From positions 6,677-28,372 of the forward strand of contig DHJG01000207.1 in NCBI GenBank assembly GCA_002404215.1: a DNA stretch of 21,696 bases. The letters run 5' to 3'. Below, piece by piece: positions 1-7,530 of the stretch; position 1 is the stretch's first letter; the number at the start of each line of letters is the position of its first letter. The notes under the pieces are model-generated. The model was not told the origin of the DNA, ran no database searches, and saw only the letters and a list, made by a program, of their open reading frames with translations. The DNA comes from Desulfosporosinus sp. UBA4726. GTDB lineage: Bacteria; Bacillota; Desulfitobacteriia; Desulfitobacteriales; Desulfitobacteriaceae. Position numbers and translations under genes: made by a program.

Positions 1-69
1 GACTGTTAATAAAAGTAGCGCACCATAATTGACTGCAATTATAGTACGCCTACGCTTGATTTGCAATAC

Positions 70-549
70 TTACGGCCTCACCGTCACGTTCTGAATATTT
101 CCCTGTAACACGACCATCTGATTGAGGCGAGGTTCCAGCAAGTTGGCATCCCGTTGTATGACTTGTACTCGTATGGTCTGGGAAACGCCCGTCGCATCCA
201 ATTGAACCTGACCAGCTTGAACCAGCATTTGCTGTTCCCCTTTTACTAACGTGGCAATTACTTTCCCATTTTGAAGCACACGAATCGCAGCTGCAGGTGT
301 CGCTTTTAACGTCACCTGCCAAGTCTGAACAGCTTCAACCTGCACAGGGATAGCAAGCGCAGGCAAGTCTAATGGAGGCGCTTCAACTTTAGCTGCTACC
401 GTCATGTAGAATTGAAGCGGATCCCTTACCGCACTTAATTGCATTAAAACAAGTAATACCGAAGCCAGAACCATAACCCGAATAATCCGGCGTTCTCCTC
501 GCTGAACTGTATTCCACATCGTTTCTAATAAACTTACTCTTCGACGCAC
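70..549 (-). CDS. Hypothetical protein with one N-terminal membrane segment
   Basis: The frame is open from a GTG at 558, giving 162 residues, but no Shine-Dalgarno precedes that codon. The GTG at 549 has GAGGTGG five bases upstream, so I place the start there (159 residues). The protein begins with a basic, arginine-rich stretch. One hydrophobic segment follows at about residues 25-42 (VMVLASVLLVLMQLSAV). The rest, about 110 residues, is soluble and rich in Val, Gln, Ala and Leu with an alternating beta-like pattern, so the likely topology is a single anchor with an extracytoplasmic beta domain. It lies 42 bases after the HI0933-type flavoprotein gene on the same strand and is probably cotranscribed with it. 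I do not recognise the family and assign no function. Confidence 0.6.
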   Translation of the reverse strand: MRRRVSLLETMWNTVQRGERRIIRVMVLASVLLVLMQLSAVRDPLQFYMTVAAKVEAPPLDLPALAIPVQVEAVQTWQVTLKATPAAAIRVLQNGKVIATLVKGEQQMLVQAGQVQLDATGVSQTIRVQVIQRDANLLEPRLNQMVVLQGNIQNVTVRP

Positions 550-590
550 GTACACCACCTCGAAAAGAGTTTATGCAGGAGGGGTATTAA

Positions 591-1850
591 TCAGACCACC
601 GAAAACACTACATCGCAGGCAGCACGTCCTGCTCTATAGCCCATTGCAAACGCCGCCTGGAGGTTATACCCGCCCGTAATACCATCGACATCCACAACTT
701 CACCGGCCCAAAAAAGCCCTTCGACACATTTTGAGGCCATTGTTTTGGGGTTAATTTCCTTCACTTCAACTCCCCCAGCTGTCACAATTGCAGTTTCTAT
801 GGAAAGGGTTTCCGTAATTGTAAGAGGTAAAGCTTGCAACAAGTTGACCAAGTGCTTGCGTTCTTCACGACTGATTTGATGCACTACCTCATCAGGGTTA
901 ATTCCACATAAACGAATCATGACCGGAATCATACTCTGAGGTAAGAGGTCCTCCAACGCGTTCTTGAACTGCTTATTGCTGTACTTTTGGAAATCTCTTT
1001 GGACCCGGGCATCCAACTGTTCTGTCGAAAGGGCTGGCTTCAAATCAATTCGCAGCTCGACCTTTTCTCCTTTACGAAGCGCATCTCCAGCCTGACGGCT
1101 TAAGGTTAAAATAATGGGACCGGATACCCCAAAATGCGTAAACAGCATTTCCCCGAACTCTGCAATTCGCTTCTTTCCATCCATCCACAACGAAGCCTCA
1201 ACATTGCGCAGAGCCAGTCCCTGAAGCTCTTTCGCCCAATCTTCAGCAGTTTTGAGTGGAACCAACGCCGCTCGAGGTGTTATCACATGGTGTCCTAATT
1301 TTCGGGCAAACCTAAATCCATCCCCGTTTGAGCCAGTCGCGGGGTAGGATGCCCCCCCTGTACATATGATGACTACAGGAGCCAAATATCGTTTTTGACC
1401 AGGCCCACGCACCCCTGTAACATGCCCGTTTTCAACCATAATCTCTTCCACCGCTATGCCCGATCGTATCTCTACTCCCTTGTCTGTCAGAAAGACTTTG
1501 AGGGCTTCAACCACCTTTTCTGCATCATCGGAGACAGGAAAAACGCGTCCTCCTCGTTCAACCTTCGTCTCTACCCCGTAATTAGCAAAAAACTCCCGTA
1601 GGGCCACATTATCGAACTCTCGTAATATACCGTGTAAGAATCGACCATTTCCAGGATAGTGGCTAATAAAATCCGAGACGTTTTCTTCATTTGTTATATT
1701 ACAGCGTCCTTTACCTGAAATGGCTATTTTTCGGCCTAGATGTTCCTTTTTCTCAAGTAAAAGAACCTTAGCCCCACCTTTTGCCGCTTGCCCAGCAGCC
1801 ATCATCCCCGCTGCTCCGCCACCCACCACAATAACCTGATACTCGTTCAT
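591..1850 (-). CDS. NAD(P)/FAD-dependent oxidoreductase, HI0933/BaiN (YtfP) family
   Basis: This is a 419-residue flavoprotein of the HI0933 family, cytosolic and widespread in bacteria. The N-terminal Rossmann FAD-binding motif VVGGGAAGMMAAG lies at about residues 8-20 and is followed by the LLLEKKEHLGRKIAISGKG segment (about 30-48), typical of this family. A second nucleotide-contact motif, IICTGGASYPATGSNGDG, lies at about 160-178. The C-terminal GEVVDVDGITGGYNLQAAF (about 386-404) closes the FAD site. The length is normal for the family. Characterised relatives include the BaiN protein of bile-acid-converting Clostridium, but most members have no proven substrate, so only a redox role is supported. 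The start is the ATG at 1850, preceded by AAGGAAGG. The membrane-anchored gene at 70-549 follows after a short gap. A weak sigma-A-like promoter, TTGACA-N17-TCTATT, sits at 1980-2008 on the same strand. Confidence 0.9.
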   Translation of the reverse strand: MNEYQVIVVGGGAAGMMAAGQAAKGGAKVLLLEKKEHLGRKIAISGKGRCNITNEENVSDFISHYPGNGRFLHGILREFDNVALREFFANYGVETKVERGGRVFPVSDDAEKVVEALKVFLTDKGVEIRSGIAVEEIMVENGHVTGVRGPGQKRYLAPVVIICTGGASYPATGSNGDGFRFARKLGHHVITPRAALVPLKTAEDWAKELQGLALRNVEASLWMDGKKRIAEFGEMLFTHFGVSGPIILTLSRQAGDALRKGEKVELRIDLKPALSTEQLDARVQRDFQKYSNKQFKNALEDLLPQSMIPVMIRLCGINPDEVVHQISREERKHLVNLLQALPLTITETLSIETAIVTAGGVEVKEINPKTMASKCVEGLFWAGEVVDVDGITGGYNLQAAFAMGYRAGRAACDVVFSVV

Positions 1851-2066
1851 TCGTTTATTCCTTCCTTAATACGCTTTTTTCATAATTTAATCGTTCTTCT
1901 TTATTATACAAGTCAGAAAAAGACATTCCCTAAAAAACACCTTAAAAGATGTAGAATATGCTCAAACGAATCTATATCGAATAGAATTATTAACGATATT
2001 TTTGTCAATCAATTAACTATTGTAACTGTAACTCGTCTGCCAAACACCTCAAGCTACTGACTCCCT

Positions 2067-2095
2067 TTGCCCTTAGAACCCTTCTGTGCTAAAAT
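2067..2095 (+). promoter_or_regulatory. Sigma-A type promoter with extended -10 for the 89-aa/PAP2 pair
   Basis: TTGCCC (2067-2072), a 17-base spacer and TAAAAT (2090-2095) form a promoter-like arrangement. TG lies one base before the -10 (TGCTAAAAT), making it an extended -10. It sits about 50 bases upstream of the ATG at 2148, which has AAAGGAGG in front. The remainder of the 297-base divergent intergene is AT-rich and shows only a weaker leftward promoter candidate at 1980-2008. Confidence 0.5.
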
Positions 2096-2147
2096 TGACA
2101 ATAAATCCCTTGATTAAAAGACCCTAATTGAAAAAGGAGGAATTTTC

Positions 2148-2417
2148 ATGAGTCTCGACCAACGCACGATCGTTATCGCGCAGATTTCTGCAGCTGTAGC
2201 TTGTAATGCCCTAGCCGCTCTCCGTCTTGCTGTCACGGAAGCCTTAACCTTGGATATAGGCCCAGACGAAATCCAAGAAATTCTAGCCTTAGCCAAGGAT
2301 ATCCAACAACAACCCATATCTCATGTGAGCCATTTAGTCGATCAACTCTTGAGAGAATCTAAGAAAACGACGCATAAACACAGCACCAATTGCGATTGCG
2401 GAAAACACCATGCCTGA
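2148..2417 (+). CDS. Small helical protein, AhpD/carboxymuconolactone-decarboxylase-like, with Cys/His-rich tail
   Basis: The product has 89 residues. The core (about 8-52) reads as alpha-helical and resembles the helical hairpin of AhpD/CMD proteins in spacing (an Ala-rich helix, then a segment like LDIGPDEIQEILALAKDIQ). The CxxC redox pair of AhpD is absent, and only one cysteine (about residue 19, ACNALAALRL) lies in the core. The last 18 residues are unusual: HKHSTNCDCGKHHA holds four histidines and two cysteines and could bind a metal. The ATG is well supported by AAAAAGGAGG seven bases upstream. The PAP2 phosphatase gene starts 25 bases after the stop, so the two are probably cotranscribed. 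The family assignment is by pattern resemblance only, and a structural role unrelated to AhpD is possible. Confidence 0.65.
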   Translation: MSLDQRTIVIAQISAAVACNALAALRLAVTEALTLDIGPDEIQEILALAKDIQQQPISHVSHLVDQLLRESKKTTHKHSTNCDCGKHHA

Positions 2418-2442
2418 TCCTGATGCAAGGAAATCATGATAT

Positions 2443-3348
2443 ATGCTTGCCTTCTATCAGGCAGTTCAATCCTTTCATAATCCGTTTACCGATGTTTTTT
2501 TTATTCTATTGAGTTTTTTAGGAAGTGAGCCGACCTACATTCTTTTACTTGCGGTTCTTTTTTGGAATGTGGACAAACGTTTCGGTTTCAGACTAGCCAT
2601 CTTATTCCTAACGTCCATGGCTTTTAATGGGCTTCTGAAAAATATCTTTAACACCCAGCGTCCGATTGGGCAATCGGGTGTCCGCTCCATCTATCTTTCC
2701 TCTGCTCCAGGGAGTTCTTTTCCTAGTGGTCATACCCAAGGGGCGACTACCTTTTTTCTCTATGTTTGGCAGCGTTGGCAACGAAAGAAAGTATGGCTAG
2801 GGATAGGGATTTTCATAATCCTAGGTATCGGCTATTCAAGACTTTACCTAGGGTTACACTGGCCAGGAGACATCTTAGGAGGGTATTTAGTGGGTACCTT
2901 CATAGTCTTAGGTTTTGAACGCCTGGATGAAGCCTTATTAAAACTTTCAATTTCGCTATCTTCAAAAATCCTCCTCTCTATCATTCTCCCCCTCGTATAT
3001 TTACTTGTTTATCACACACGTGAAGGATGGCAAACAGTTGGCTTTGTTATAGGTTTTACAAGCGGTTATTATTTAGAAGATGCCTTTCTGGATTATCGTG
3101 AACGCACGCGATTCGCTCTATCGGTCTATAAAACACTCGTTGGTCTAACACTTCTAGGACTTTGGGTCTGGCTTTGGCACCCGCTAACCCAACACTATCT
3201 CTGGGTCTATCTACCTGTTCTTAGCTTAGGTGGACTCTGGACATCCTTTGGAGCCCCCTATATGTTTCACTGCTTCGGTTGGGAAGGCCAACTAGATGGA
3301 GAAGAAAGCGCGCCCACTCGGATCACTGGTAGAACAGGCAAGACATAA
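2443..3348 (+). CDS. Phosphatase PAP2 family integral membrane protein
   Basis: This 301-residue polytopic membrane protein has the full PAP2 acid phosphatase signature in order: KNIFNTQRP (about 66-74), PSGHT (about 94-98) and SRLYLGLHWPGD (about 132-143). These supply the Lys/Arg phosphate-binding residues and the two catalytic histidines. Members dephosphorylate lipid phosphates such as undecaprenyl pyrophosphate, phosphatidic acid or phosphatidylglycerophosphate at the outer membrane leaflet; the substrate here cannot be read from sequence. About four more hydrophobic segments follow the catalytic core (from residue 165), making it longer than the minimal PAP2 protein. AAGGAAA lies about 11 bases before the ATG. 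The last 57 bases overlap the 3' end of the leftward ferredoxin-like gene, and the hydrophilic end past GWEGQLDGEE is specific to this overlap. Confidence 0.9.
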   Translation: MLAFYQAVQSFHNPFTDVFFILLSFLGSEPTYILLLAVLFWNVDKRFGFRLAILFLTSMAFNGLLKNIFNTQRPIGQSGVRSIYLSSAPGSSFPSGHTQGATTFFLYVWQRWQRKKVWLGIGIFIILGIGYSRLYLGLHWPGDILGGYLVGTFIVLGFERLDEALLKLSISLSSKILLSIILPLVYLLVYHTREGWQTVGFVIGFTSGYYLEDAFLDYRERTRFALSVYKTLVGLTLLGLWVWLWHPLTQHYLWVYLPVLSLGGLWTSFGAPYMFHCFGWEGQLDGEESAPTRITGRTGKT

Positions 3349-4356
3349 TTGCGCATTGTCAAATATTCGTTTGCCACACCGACTACAATACTTTGGACTC
3401 CCCTCATGAATCAATATTTTACCTGTTAATAAGCGATGCGACAATAGTTTAGTACTAAATAGCAACGCTTTTGGTCGGCAAATTTCTACGCAACGGCCGC
3501 ATTGAACACATTTCTGAGGTTCCAAAATAAGGCGCAACGATACTATTTTGTCCTCTTTCAGTGGATCACCCGGACCTGGGCTCATCTCTTCCCGCTTCTG
3601 CAACGCGCCTTGCGGACATATCGCCACACATACCCCGCAATTGGTACATGAATCCTCTACAGATAAGGCGCGGAAAGGTACTTTTTCTTCCAATGTTTTT
3701 CCTAAGACTTCAAGCAGCCATTGACGCGATTTTGGTATAGAGTACGTTTCCTCGGCAGTCAAACCGGGCAACCATTGCTCAACCTTCGCTCGGCTTTTCT
3801 CCCGCCAATCGCTGATGACCTCCCGCCGCGCCATAGACTTAGAACTGGAAGCGAACTCGGTTTCTGGTATATGCCCCTCATCCGGCCGAACTTCTAGGCG
3901 AATGGGCGCATGTTCTGGCCAATCAGCATGCACCTGTTTAAAAGCTTGCACACTAGATGCACAAGCTTGGCGATCTTCGCACTCTGCACAAACTCCTGTC
4001 ATAATCGTTACGGATTTATCCTTGGCCAGAAGAATAAGAGTCATCCAACTATCTCTGTCCATGATACCCAAACAGGGGATTTCAAAACCAAGGGGTATTG
4101 CCTGTGGGCAATTTAAGACAATTTCTTTCTCCTCCAAGAGGTAATCATGGAGTTTATCTAGCGTCCGATCCACAAATCCATCACTTGGGCACGCAGCCAT
4201 GCATGCCCCGCATTCCGTACAGAGATTGGCTTCTATCTGTCGGTATTCCGAGATAGCTTGGTGCGGACAACTCTCTATACATAATCTACAAGCCCGAGCA
4301 AACGACTTTTTAGTATTTAAACAATTCTTGCTGAGATATACCATTTGGCAGGTCAT
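3292..4356 (-). CDS. Multi-cluster 4Fe-4S ferredoxin-type protein with C-terminal zinc ribbon
   Basis: This is a 354-residue, probably cytoplasmic protein with many cysteines. The N-terminal dicluster ferredoxin domain has CRLCIESCP (about 23-31) and CTECGACMAACP (about 46-57). A middle domain (about 75-215) has an extra CAECEDRQAC cluster at about residues 122-131. A second dicluster domain follows with CTNCGVCVAICP (about 242) and CVQCGRCVEICRP (about 284). The end is a CSRCGK...CLAC zinc-ribbon-like pair (about 322-340). The first N-terminal motif lacks the usual first cysteine spacing, so up to four [4Fe-4S] clusters are possible but not certain. It most likely passes electrons between redox enzymes; no partner is encoded next to it. 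The ATG is supported by AGTGAGG. Its end overlaps the PAP2 gene by 57 bases on the opposite strand with no terminator between them. Confidence 0.8.
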   Translation of the reverse strand: MTCQMVYLSKNCLNTKKSFARACRLCIESCPHQAISEYRQIEANLCTECGACMAACPSDGFVDRTLDKLHDYLLEEKEIVLNCPQAIPLGFEIPCLGIMDRDSWMTLILLAKDKSVTIMTGVCAECEDRQACASSVQAFKQVHADWPEHAPIRLEVRPDEGHIPETEFASSSKSMARREVISDWREKSRAKVEQWLPGLTAEETYSIPKSRQWLLEVLGKTLEEKVPFRALSVEDSCTNCGVCVAICPQGALQKREEMSPGPGDPLKEDKIVSLRLILEPQKCVQCGRCVEICRPKALLFSTKLLSHRLLTGKILIHEGSPKYCSRCGKRIFDNAQLCLACSTSDPSGRAFFSI

Positions 4357-4422
4357 AGCTTCATCCTCACTTTCTTTTTAGTGTAATCAGTCCATTGCTT
4401 TCTAAACCAAAATTTGTTGAAC

Positions 4423-4468
4423 AAAAAGAGGCAGGAATCACATTATCTTTTGTGTTTCCGCCTCTTTT
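4423..4468 (-). terminator. Rho-independent terminator after lldR1
   Basis: A hairpin pairs AAAGAGGC with GCCTCTTT and continues inward as GGAA/TTCC and CACA/TGTG with one bulged base. On the leftward strand it ends in a run of Ts. A nearly identical hairpin follows lldR2 at 7446-7490, which marks both as copies from the same duplication. Confidence 0.85.
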
Positions 4469-4486
4469 ATCCATTTCTAAGCGAGA

Positions 4487-5206
4487 TCACTCACCATCTG
4501 TAAGTAAATAGGCCGCCAGTTGGTTCTCAACACCCACTAAGTGGTCTAACATGAGCTTCTGAGCCTTTTCCTCATCATGAGCTTTAATCGCCTCATAAAT
4601 GGAAAAATGCTCTTTATATAATCTCTCTGGGGAGCTCCGATCTTCGTAAAGCTTGCTGCGACTGGTCATCAAAGTTTTTCGCATGGTGTCAGAGATAGTG
4701 TTCATCAGGCGAAATAGGATCTTGTTATGTGTAGCCTTGGCAATGGCATAATGAAAGCGATGATCTGCATCTTCCCCTAAACGATTGATTGCCAGATCCA
4801 TTCGCATGATTTCTAAGGCTTCAAACATATCATTAATCTCATCTTCTTCCGCTCTCTCTGCCGCTAATCCCGCAGCCTGAACCTCCAAAACCTTGCGGGC
4901 TTCATAAAGTTCCAGATCGCTATCTTTTTCTATAAATAACATCCACGCAAGGGGAGCGACCACCGAATCAATGTTAACTTGTCTGATGTACGTTCCTTCA
5001 CCAGAACGAACTTCGATCAACCCCATCATCTCAAGAGCACTGATGGCTTCACGAATGGATGCACGACTGACTTGAAACCGCTCTACTAATTCACGTTCGG
5101 AGGGTAAACGGTCACCAGGCTTCAATTGCCCATCAGCAACAAGTAAACCAATCTGATCAACAATCTGTTCATAGATTTTCCGTGTTTTAATAGGTTTCAA
5201 AATCAT
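4487..5206 (-). CDS. FadR-family GntR regulator of the lactate locus, copy 1 (LldR-like)
   Basis: This is a 239-residue transcription factor. The N-terminal winged helix (about 8-72) has the GntR signature, with RLPSERELVERFQVSRASIREA containing the recognition helix and GLIEVRSGEGTYI the wing. The C-terminal FCD ligand domain (about 95-230) keeps the metal/ligand residues of the family, such as DADHRFHYAIA with His and the late H of MLDHLVGVEN. FCD regulators of lactate or glycolate genes (LldR, GlcC, LutR types) release DNA on binding the acid. The start is an ATG with AAGGAGTGG nine bases upstream. The DNA-binding half is almost identical to lldR2, while the 150-205 part of the ligand domain differs more. 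It has its own promoter (5240-5269) and terminator, so it can be expressed apart from lldP1. Confidence 0.88.
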   Translation of the reverse strand: MILKPIKTRKIYEQIVDQIGLLVADGQLKPGDRLPSERELVERFQVSRASIREAISALEMMGLIEVRSGEGTYIRQVNIDSVVAPLAWMLFIEKDSDLELYEARKVLEVQAAGLAAERAEEDEINDMFEALEIMRMDLAINRLGEDADHRFHYAIAKATHNKILFRLMNTISDTMRKTLMTSRSKLYEDRSSPERLYKEHFSIYEAIKAHDEEKAQKLMLDHLVGVENQLAAYLLTDGE

Positions 5207-5239
5207 CGTATGCCACTCCTTCTAAACCTCTATTTACTT

Positions 5240-5269
5240 AGTGTACCATATCACATAGCCCAAACTCAA
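5240..5269 (-). promoter_or_regulatory. Promoter of lldR1, extended -10
   Basis: On the leftward strand: TTGAGT (5264-5269), an 18-base spacer and TACACT (5240-5245), with TG one base before the -10 (TGGTACACT). It lies about 34 bases before the ATG at 5206. No GGTCNGACC operator is present here, and this stretch (about 5213-5330) has no counterpart upstream of lldR2, so it appears to be specific to copy 1. Confidence 0.5.
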
Positions 5270-5344
5270 TATTTTTTAAAGAACTTTGGCTTCGTAACGC
5301 CTTGCTAAGAAGAACTCCTTGAAACTTATACCCTCTGACTGGCA

Positions 5345-5392
5345 TAAAAAAAGAACATGGAAGCACTTATTTATTCATAGTGTTTCCATGTT
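5345..5392 (-). terminator. Terminator between lldP1 and lldR1, derived from a glcF terminator
   Basis: AACATGGAAGCACT pairs with AGTGTTTCCATGTT over 14 positions with one G-T wobble, and on the leftward strand a run of seven Ts follows. The stem sequence matches the hairpin after glcF (8323-8366) and not the one after lldP2 (11224-11264). This is what deletion of glcD-glcF from this copy would leave behind. Confidence 0.85.
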
Positions 5393-5442
5393 AAATGAAC
5401 TAAACAGACTAAAATGGCATTTAATTTAGAACGATCAGGATT

Positions 5443-7098
5443 TTAGTGTAGCGCTACCGTCGGAATCATACCTGGAACTACATATGCTTGCAAGTAAACC
5501 ATAATACATATGAGAAGTAAGAGGAACAGCGAATGTTTTAATGTGAAACGGAAGAGATCTGACTCCTTACCAACTAAACCTGTTGCCGCTGCCGCTACGG
5601 CAATAGATTGTGGCGAAATCATTTTTCCGACAACTCCCCCGGAACTATTCGCCGCAATGGTCAGAACAGGATTAACCCCGATTTGCTGGGCCGTAACTTG
5701 TTGCAACTGACCGAACAGGGCATTTGCAGAGGTGTCTGAACCCGTTAAGAATACACCCAGCCAACCAAGAACCGGAGAAAAGAACGGGAATAATTGGCCG
5801 GTATGGGCAAACAAAAGACCGAGAGTATAAGAGAGTCCGGAGTAGTTTGCCAGATAAGCGAAGCCAAGTACCGAACCGATCGTAATGATAGGATAGATGA
5901 GTGTTTTGATCGTTGCTCCAGCCACTTTGGCTCCTTTTGCAGGGCTGATCCTAAGAATCAGCATAGTTATGATGCAGCTGATCAGAATTGCAGTCCCGGC
6001 AGCTGCAAAGAAATCCCATTTGTAATTGGCTGCATACATTGCTGGTTTTTTAACAATCGGCATTGTTTTAAACACCAATCCATCGAGACCAGGCCAATGA
6101 GGGAAGGTTACAAACCATTTGAGGTCTTTTCCAACGAAATTTTTAAAAGTATTTGTACCCCAAATACCTACCATAACTGTAAGTACTACGAATGGGGACC
6201 AAGCTTTTAGGATCTGCCCCGTGGTATATTGTTTAAAGCTTGCGACCTTTTCACCTTTCTCACTCGGAAAACGCCAGATGTTTTTGGGCTTCCATACTTT
6301 GAGCAAGATGACTGTGCAAACGAGGGAAAATAATGAGGCAATAATATCGGGAAGCATGGGGCCAAGGTAATTAGAAGACCACCACTGAGCGATGGCGAAG
6401 GACGCTCCTGAGACGGCAATAGCGGGAACAACTTCTTTTGCCCCTTTCCAACCTGCCATAATAATAATCAAATATAAGGGGATAAAAACTGATAGGAACG
6501 GGAGCTGGCGTCCAACGGCAGCAGAAATGATGTTAGCATCAATTCCAGTGACTGTACCTGCCGTAATAACTGGAATCCCTATTGCACCGAAGGCAACTGG
6601 TGCAGTATTCGCAATTAAGCAAAGCCCAGCGGCATAAAGGGGTTCAAAGCCTAATCCAATCAGTATCGCACCAGAAATTGCAACCGGCGCACCAAAGCCA
6701 GCAGCCCCTTCTAAAAACGCACCAAACGAAAACGCGATCAGCAGGACTTGGAGACGACGGTCATTGGACAAAGAGGCAATTGAACTCTTAATGATTTCAA
6801 ACTGTCCAGCTTCGACTGTCAGATTATAAAGGAAAACTGCAGTAACGATAATCCAGGCAATGGGGAACACTCCATTAAGGAATCCCAGTGCACTTGCAGA
6901 AATTGCAGTCCCCAGAGGCATTTTGTAGACAAGAACAACATCGATAATTGTTAATAAGAGCGTGGTACTTCCAGCAATATGCCCTTTCATACGTTTGACA
7001 GCTAGAGCCCAAAATAGATAAGCAATAGGGATGGATACTGCGAACGCCGTGAGTCCAATGCTATTCCCGAGGGCAGCATAGTTCTGTGTCCATGGCAT
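5443..7098 (-). CDS. lldP: Lactate permease family transporter, copy 1
   Basis: The 551-residue inner membrane protein is the normal length of the LldP/LutP family (PF02652), which imports lactate and in some members glycolate, driven by protons. Family hallmarks are visible: NLTVEAGQFEIIKSSI (about 90-105), EGAAGFGAPVAISGA (about 127-141), ANTAPVAFGAIGIPV (about 160-174) and the C-terminal FLTGSDTSANALFGQLQ (about 450). A dozen or more hydrophobic segments are present. I start at the ATG at 7098 because AAAGGTGG lies just upstream; the frame extends six codons further without a ribosome site. It is highly similar to lldP2 but ends about nine residues earlier. Its promoter and operator lie 147-194 bases upstream. 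No oxidase gene follows it, unlike lldP2. Confidence 0.9.
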   Translation of the reverse strand: MPWTQNYAALGNSIGLTAFAVSIPIAYLFWALAVKRMKGHIAGSTTLLLTIIDVVLVYKMPLGTAISASALGFLNGVFPIAWIIVTAVFLYNLTVEAGQFEIIKSSIASLSNDRRLQVLLIAFSFGAFLEGAAGFGAPVAISGAILIGLGFEPLYAAGLCLIANTAPVAFGAIGIPVITAGTVTGIDANIISAAVGRQLPFLSVFIPLYLIIIMAGWKGAKEVVPAIAVSGASFAIAQWWSSNYLGPMLPDIIASLFSLVCTVILLKVWKPKNIWRFPSEKGEKVASFKQYTTGQILKAWSPFVVLTVMVGIWGTNTFKNFVGKDLKWFVTFPHWPGLDGLVFKTMPIVKKPAMYAANYKWDFFAAAGTAILISCIITMLILRISPAKGAKVAGATIKTLIYPIITIGSVLGFAYLANYSGLSYTLGLLFAHTGQLFPFFSPVLGWLGVFLTGSDTSANALFGQLQQVTAQQIGVNPVLTIAANSSGGVVGKMISPQSIAVAAAATGLVGKESDLFRFTLKHSLFLLLLICIMVYLQAYVVPGMIPTVALH

Positions 7099-7244
7099 AG
7101 TAATTCCACCTTTCATTAGTTATCACTAGAGCCTTTTCATTCCATGATAGCCTTATACTAAGCATTTCCTCCTATCCTGTTTTTCCTCCCCCCATATGTA
7201 ATGGGTCTTGCTTCAATAGAAAACTAATCAGACTGACGGTTAAG

Positions 7245-7255
7245 CGGTCAGGCCA
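7245..7255 (-). promoter_or_regulatory. Degenerate FadR/LldR-type operator upstream of lldP1
   Basis: The leftward strand reads TGGCCTGACCG. Compared with the operators before lldP2 and glcD, one arm has changed from GGTC to GGCC while the other arm (GACC) and the flank CTTAACC are kept. The outer GGTTA arm of the long palindrome seen before lldP2 is also lost. It lies just downstream of the predicted -10, so a bound regulator would block transcription start. Confidence 0.6.
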
Positions 7256-7263
7256 TATATTAT

Positions 7264-7292
7264 ATGTTAATATAATATTATGAAAATTACAA
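7264..7292 (-). promoter_or_regulatory. Promoter of lldP1
   Basis: By alignment with the lldP2 and glcD promoters, TTGTAA (7287-7292) is the -35 and TAACAT (7264-7269) the -10, with a 17-base spacer. A perfect TATAAT at 7259-7264 is an alternative -10 with a poorer -35. The leader to the ATG is about 160 bases and resembles the lldP2 leader. Confidence 0.55.
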
Positions 7293-7385
7293 TAACAAAA
7301 ACTCCAAAAAATAATTTTTGTGAACCTCACTTTCTTTCATATTTTCTAAAGAAATTAAGCTCTTCCTTTACATCCTACGTATTAC

Positions 7386-7448
7386 TTAGCTCAAATATTT
7401 CTATACTTGTAATTTTATTACTTGTTGACGCGAATTACTTAAACGAAA
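7386..7448 (-). pseudogene. 3' relic of the 154-aa hypothetical gene
   Basis: Read leftward, these 21 codons give FRLSNSRQQVIKLQV, an in-frame stop, KYLS and a stop. They align codon for codon with the last residues of the intact gene at 13280-13744, FRLSQSFQQEIKLLEQKYSS. The DNA similarity continues past the stop into the spacer before lldP1. The relic is broken off at a run AAAAAG (7446-7451), where the lldR2 terminator begins. It is the scar of a tandem duplication. Confidence 0.8.
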
Positions 7449-7490
7449 AAGAGGCTGGAATCACAATATTATTTGTGTTTCCGCCTCTTT
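7446..7490 (-). terminator. Rho-independent terminator after lldR2
   Basis: AAAGAGGC pairs with GCCTCTTT, then GGAA/TTCC and CACA/TGTG, with one bulge. It is almost the same hairpin as the one after lldR1. On the leftward strand the run of Ts overlaps the end of the relic gene, which places the duplication junction inside this run. Confidence 0.85.
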
Positions 7491-7530
7491 ATTCCACTTC
7501 TGAGACTCCATTCTAGTCAGTGGGAGTTCT

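Larger units (their letters stand above)
4423..7448 (-). repeat. Left (reduced) copy of the duplicated lactate locus
   Basis: This segment contains, in transcription order, the 3' relic of the 154-aa gene, the lldP1 promoter/operator, lldP1, a glcF-type terminator, lldR1 and its terminator. Each part has a counterpart in the same order at 7446-13348. The glcD and glcF genes are missing from this copy. The permeases and the regulators are clearly close paralogues by residue comparison, and the intergenic parts are recognisably similar. The boundaries are estimated by eye. Confidence 0.75.

Noticed and set aside
25..50. Small palindrome ATAATTG-N4-CAATTAT at the left edge as a terminator for the 70-549 gene
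   Set aside because: The stem is only seven A/T-rich pairs and the following bases are not a clear T run; too weak to call.
2114..2317. Leftward 67-codon frame opposite the 89-aa gene
   Set aside because: The rightward gene has a strong ribosome site and promoter; this frame is its shadow.
5510..6791. Several rightward open frames (60-138 codons) opposite lldP1, and similar ones opposite lldP2
   Set aside because: They are antisense shadows of conserved permease coding sequence, lack ribosome sites and have cysteine/asparagine-rich composition unlike real proteins.
7280..7516. Rightward 78-codon open frame before lldR2
   Set aside because: It covers the lldP1 promoter, the gene relic and the lldR2 terminator; no ribosome site, and those elements explain the sequence.
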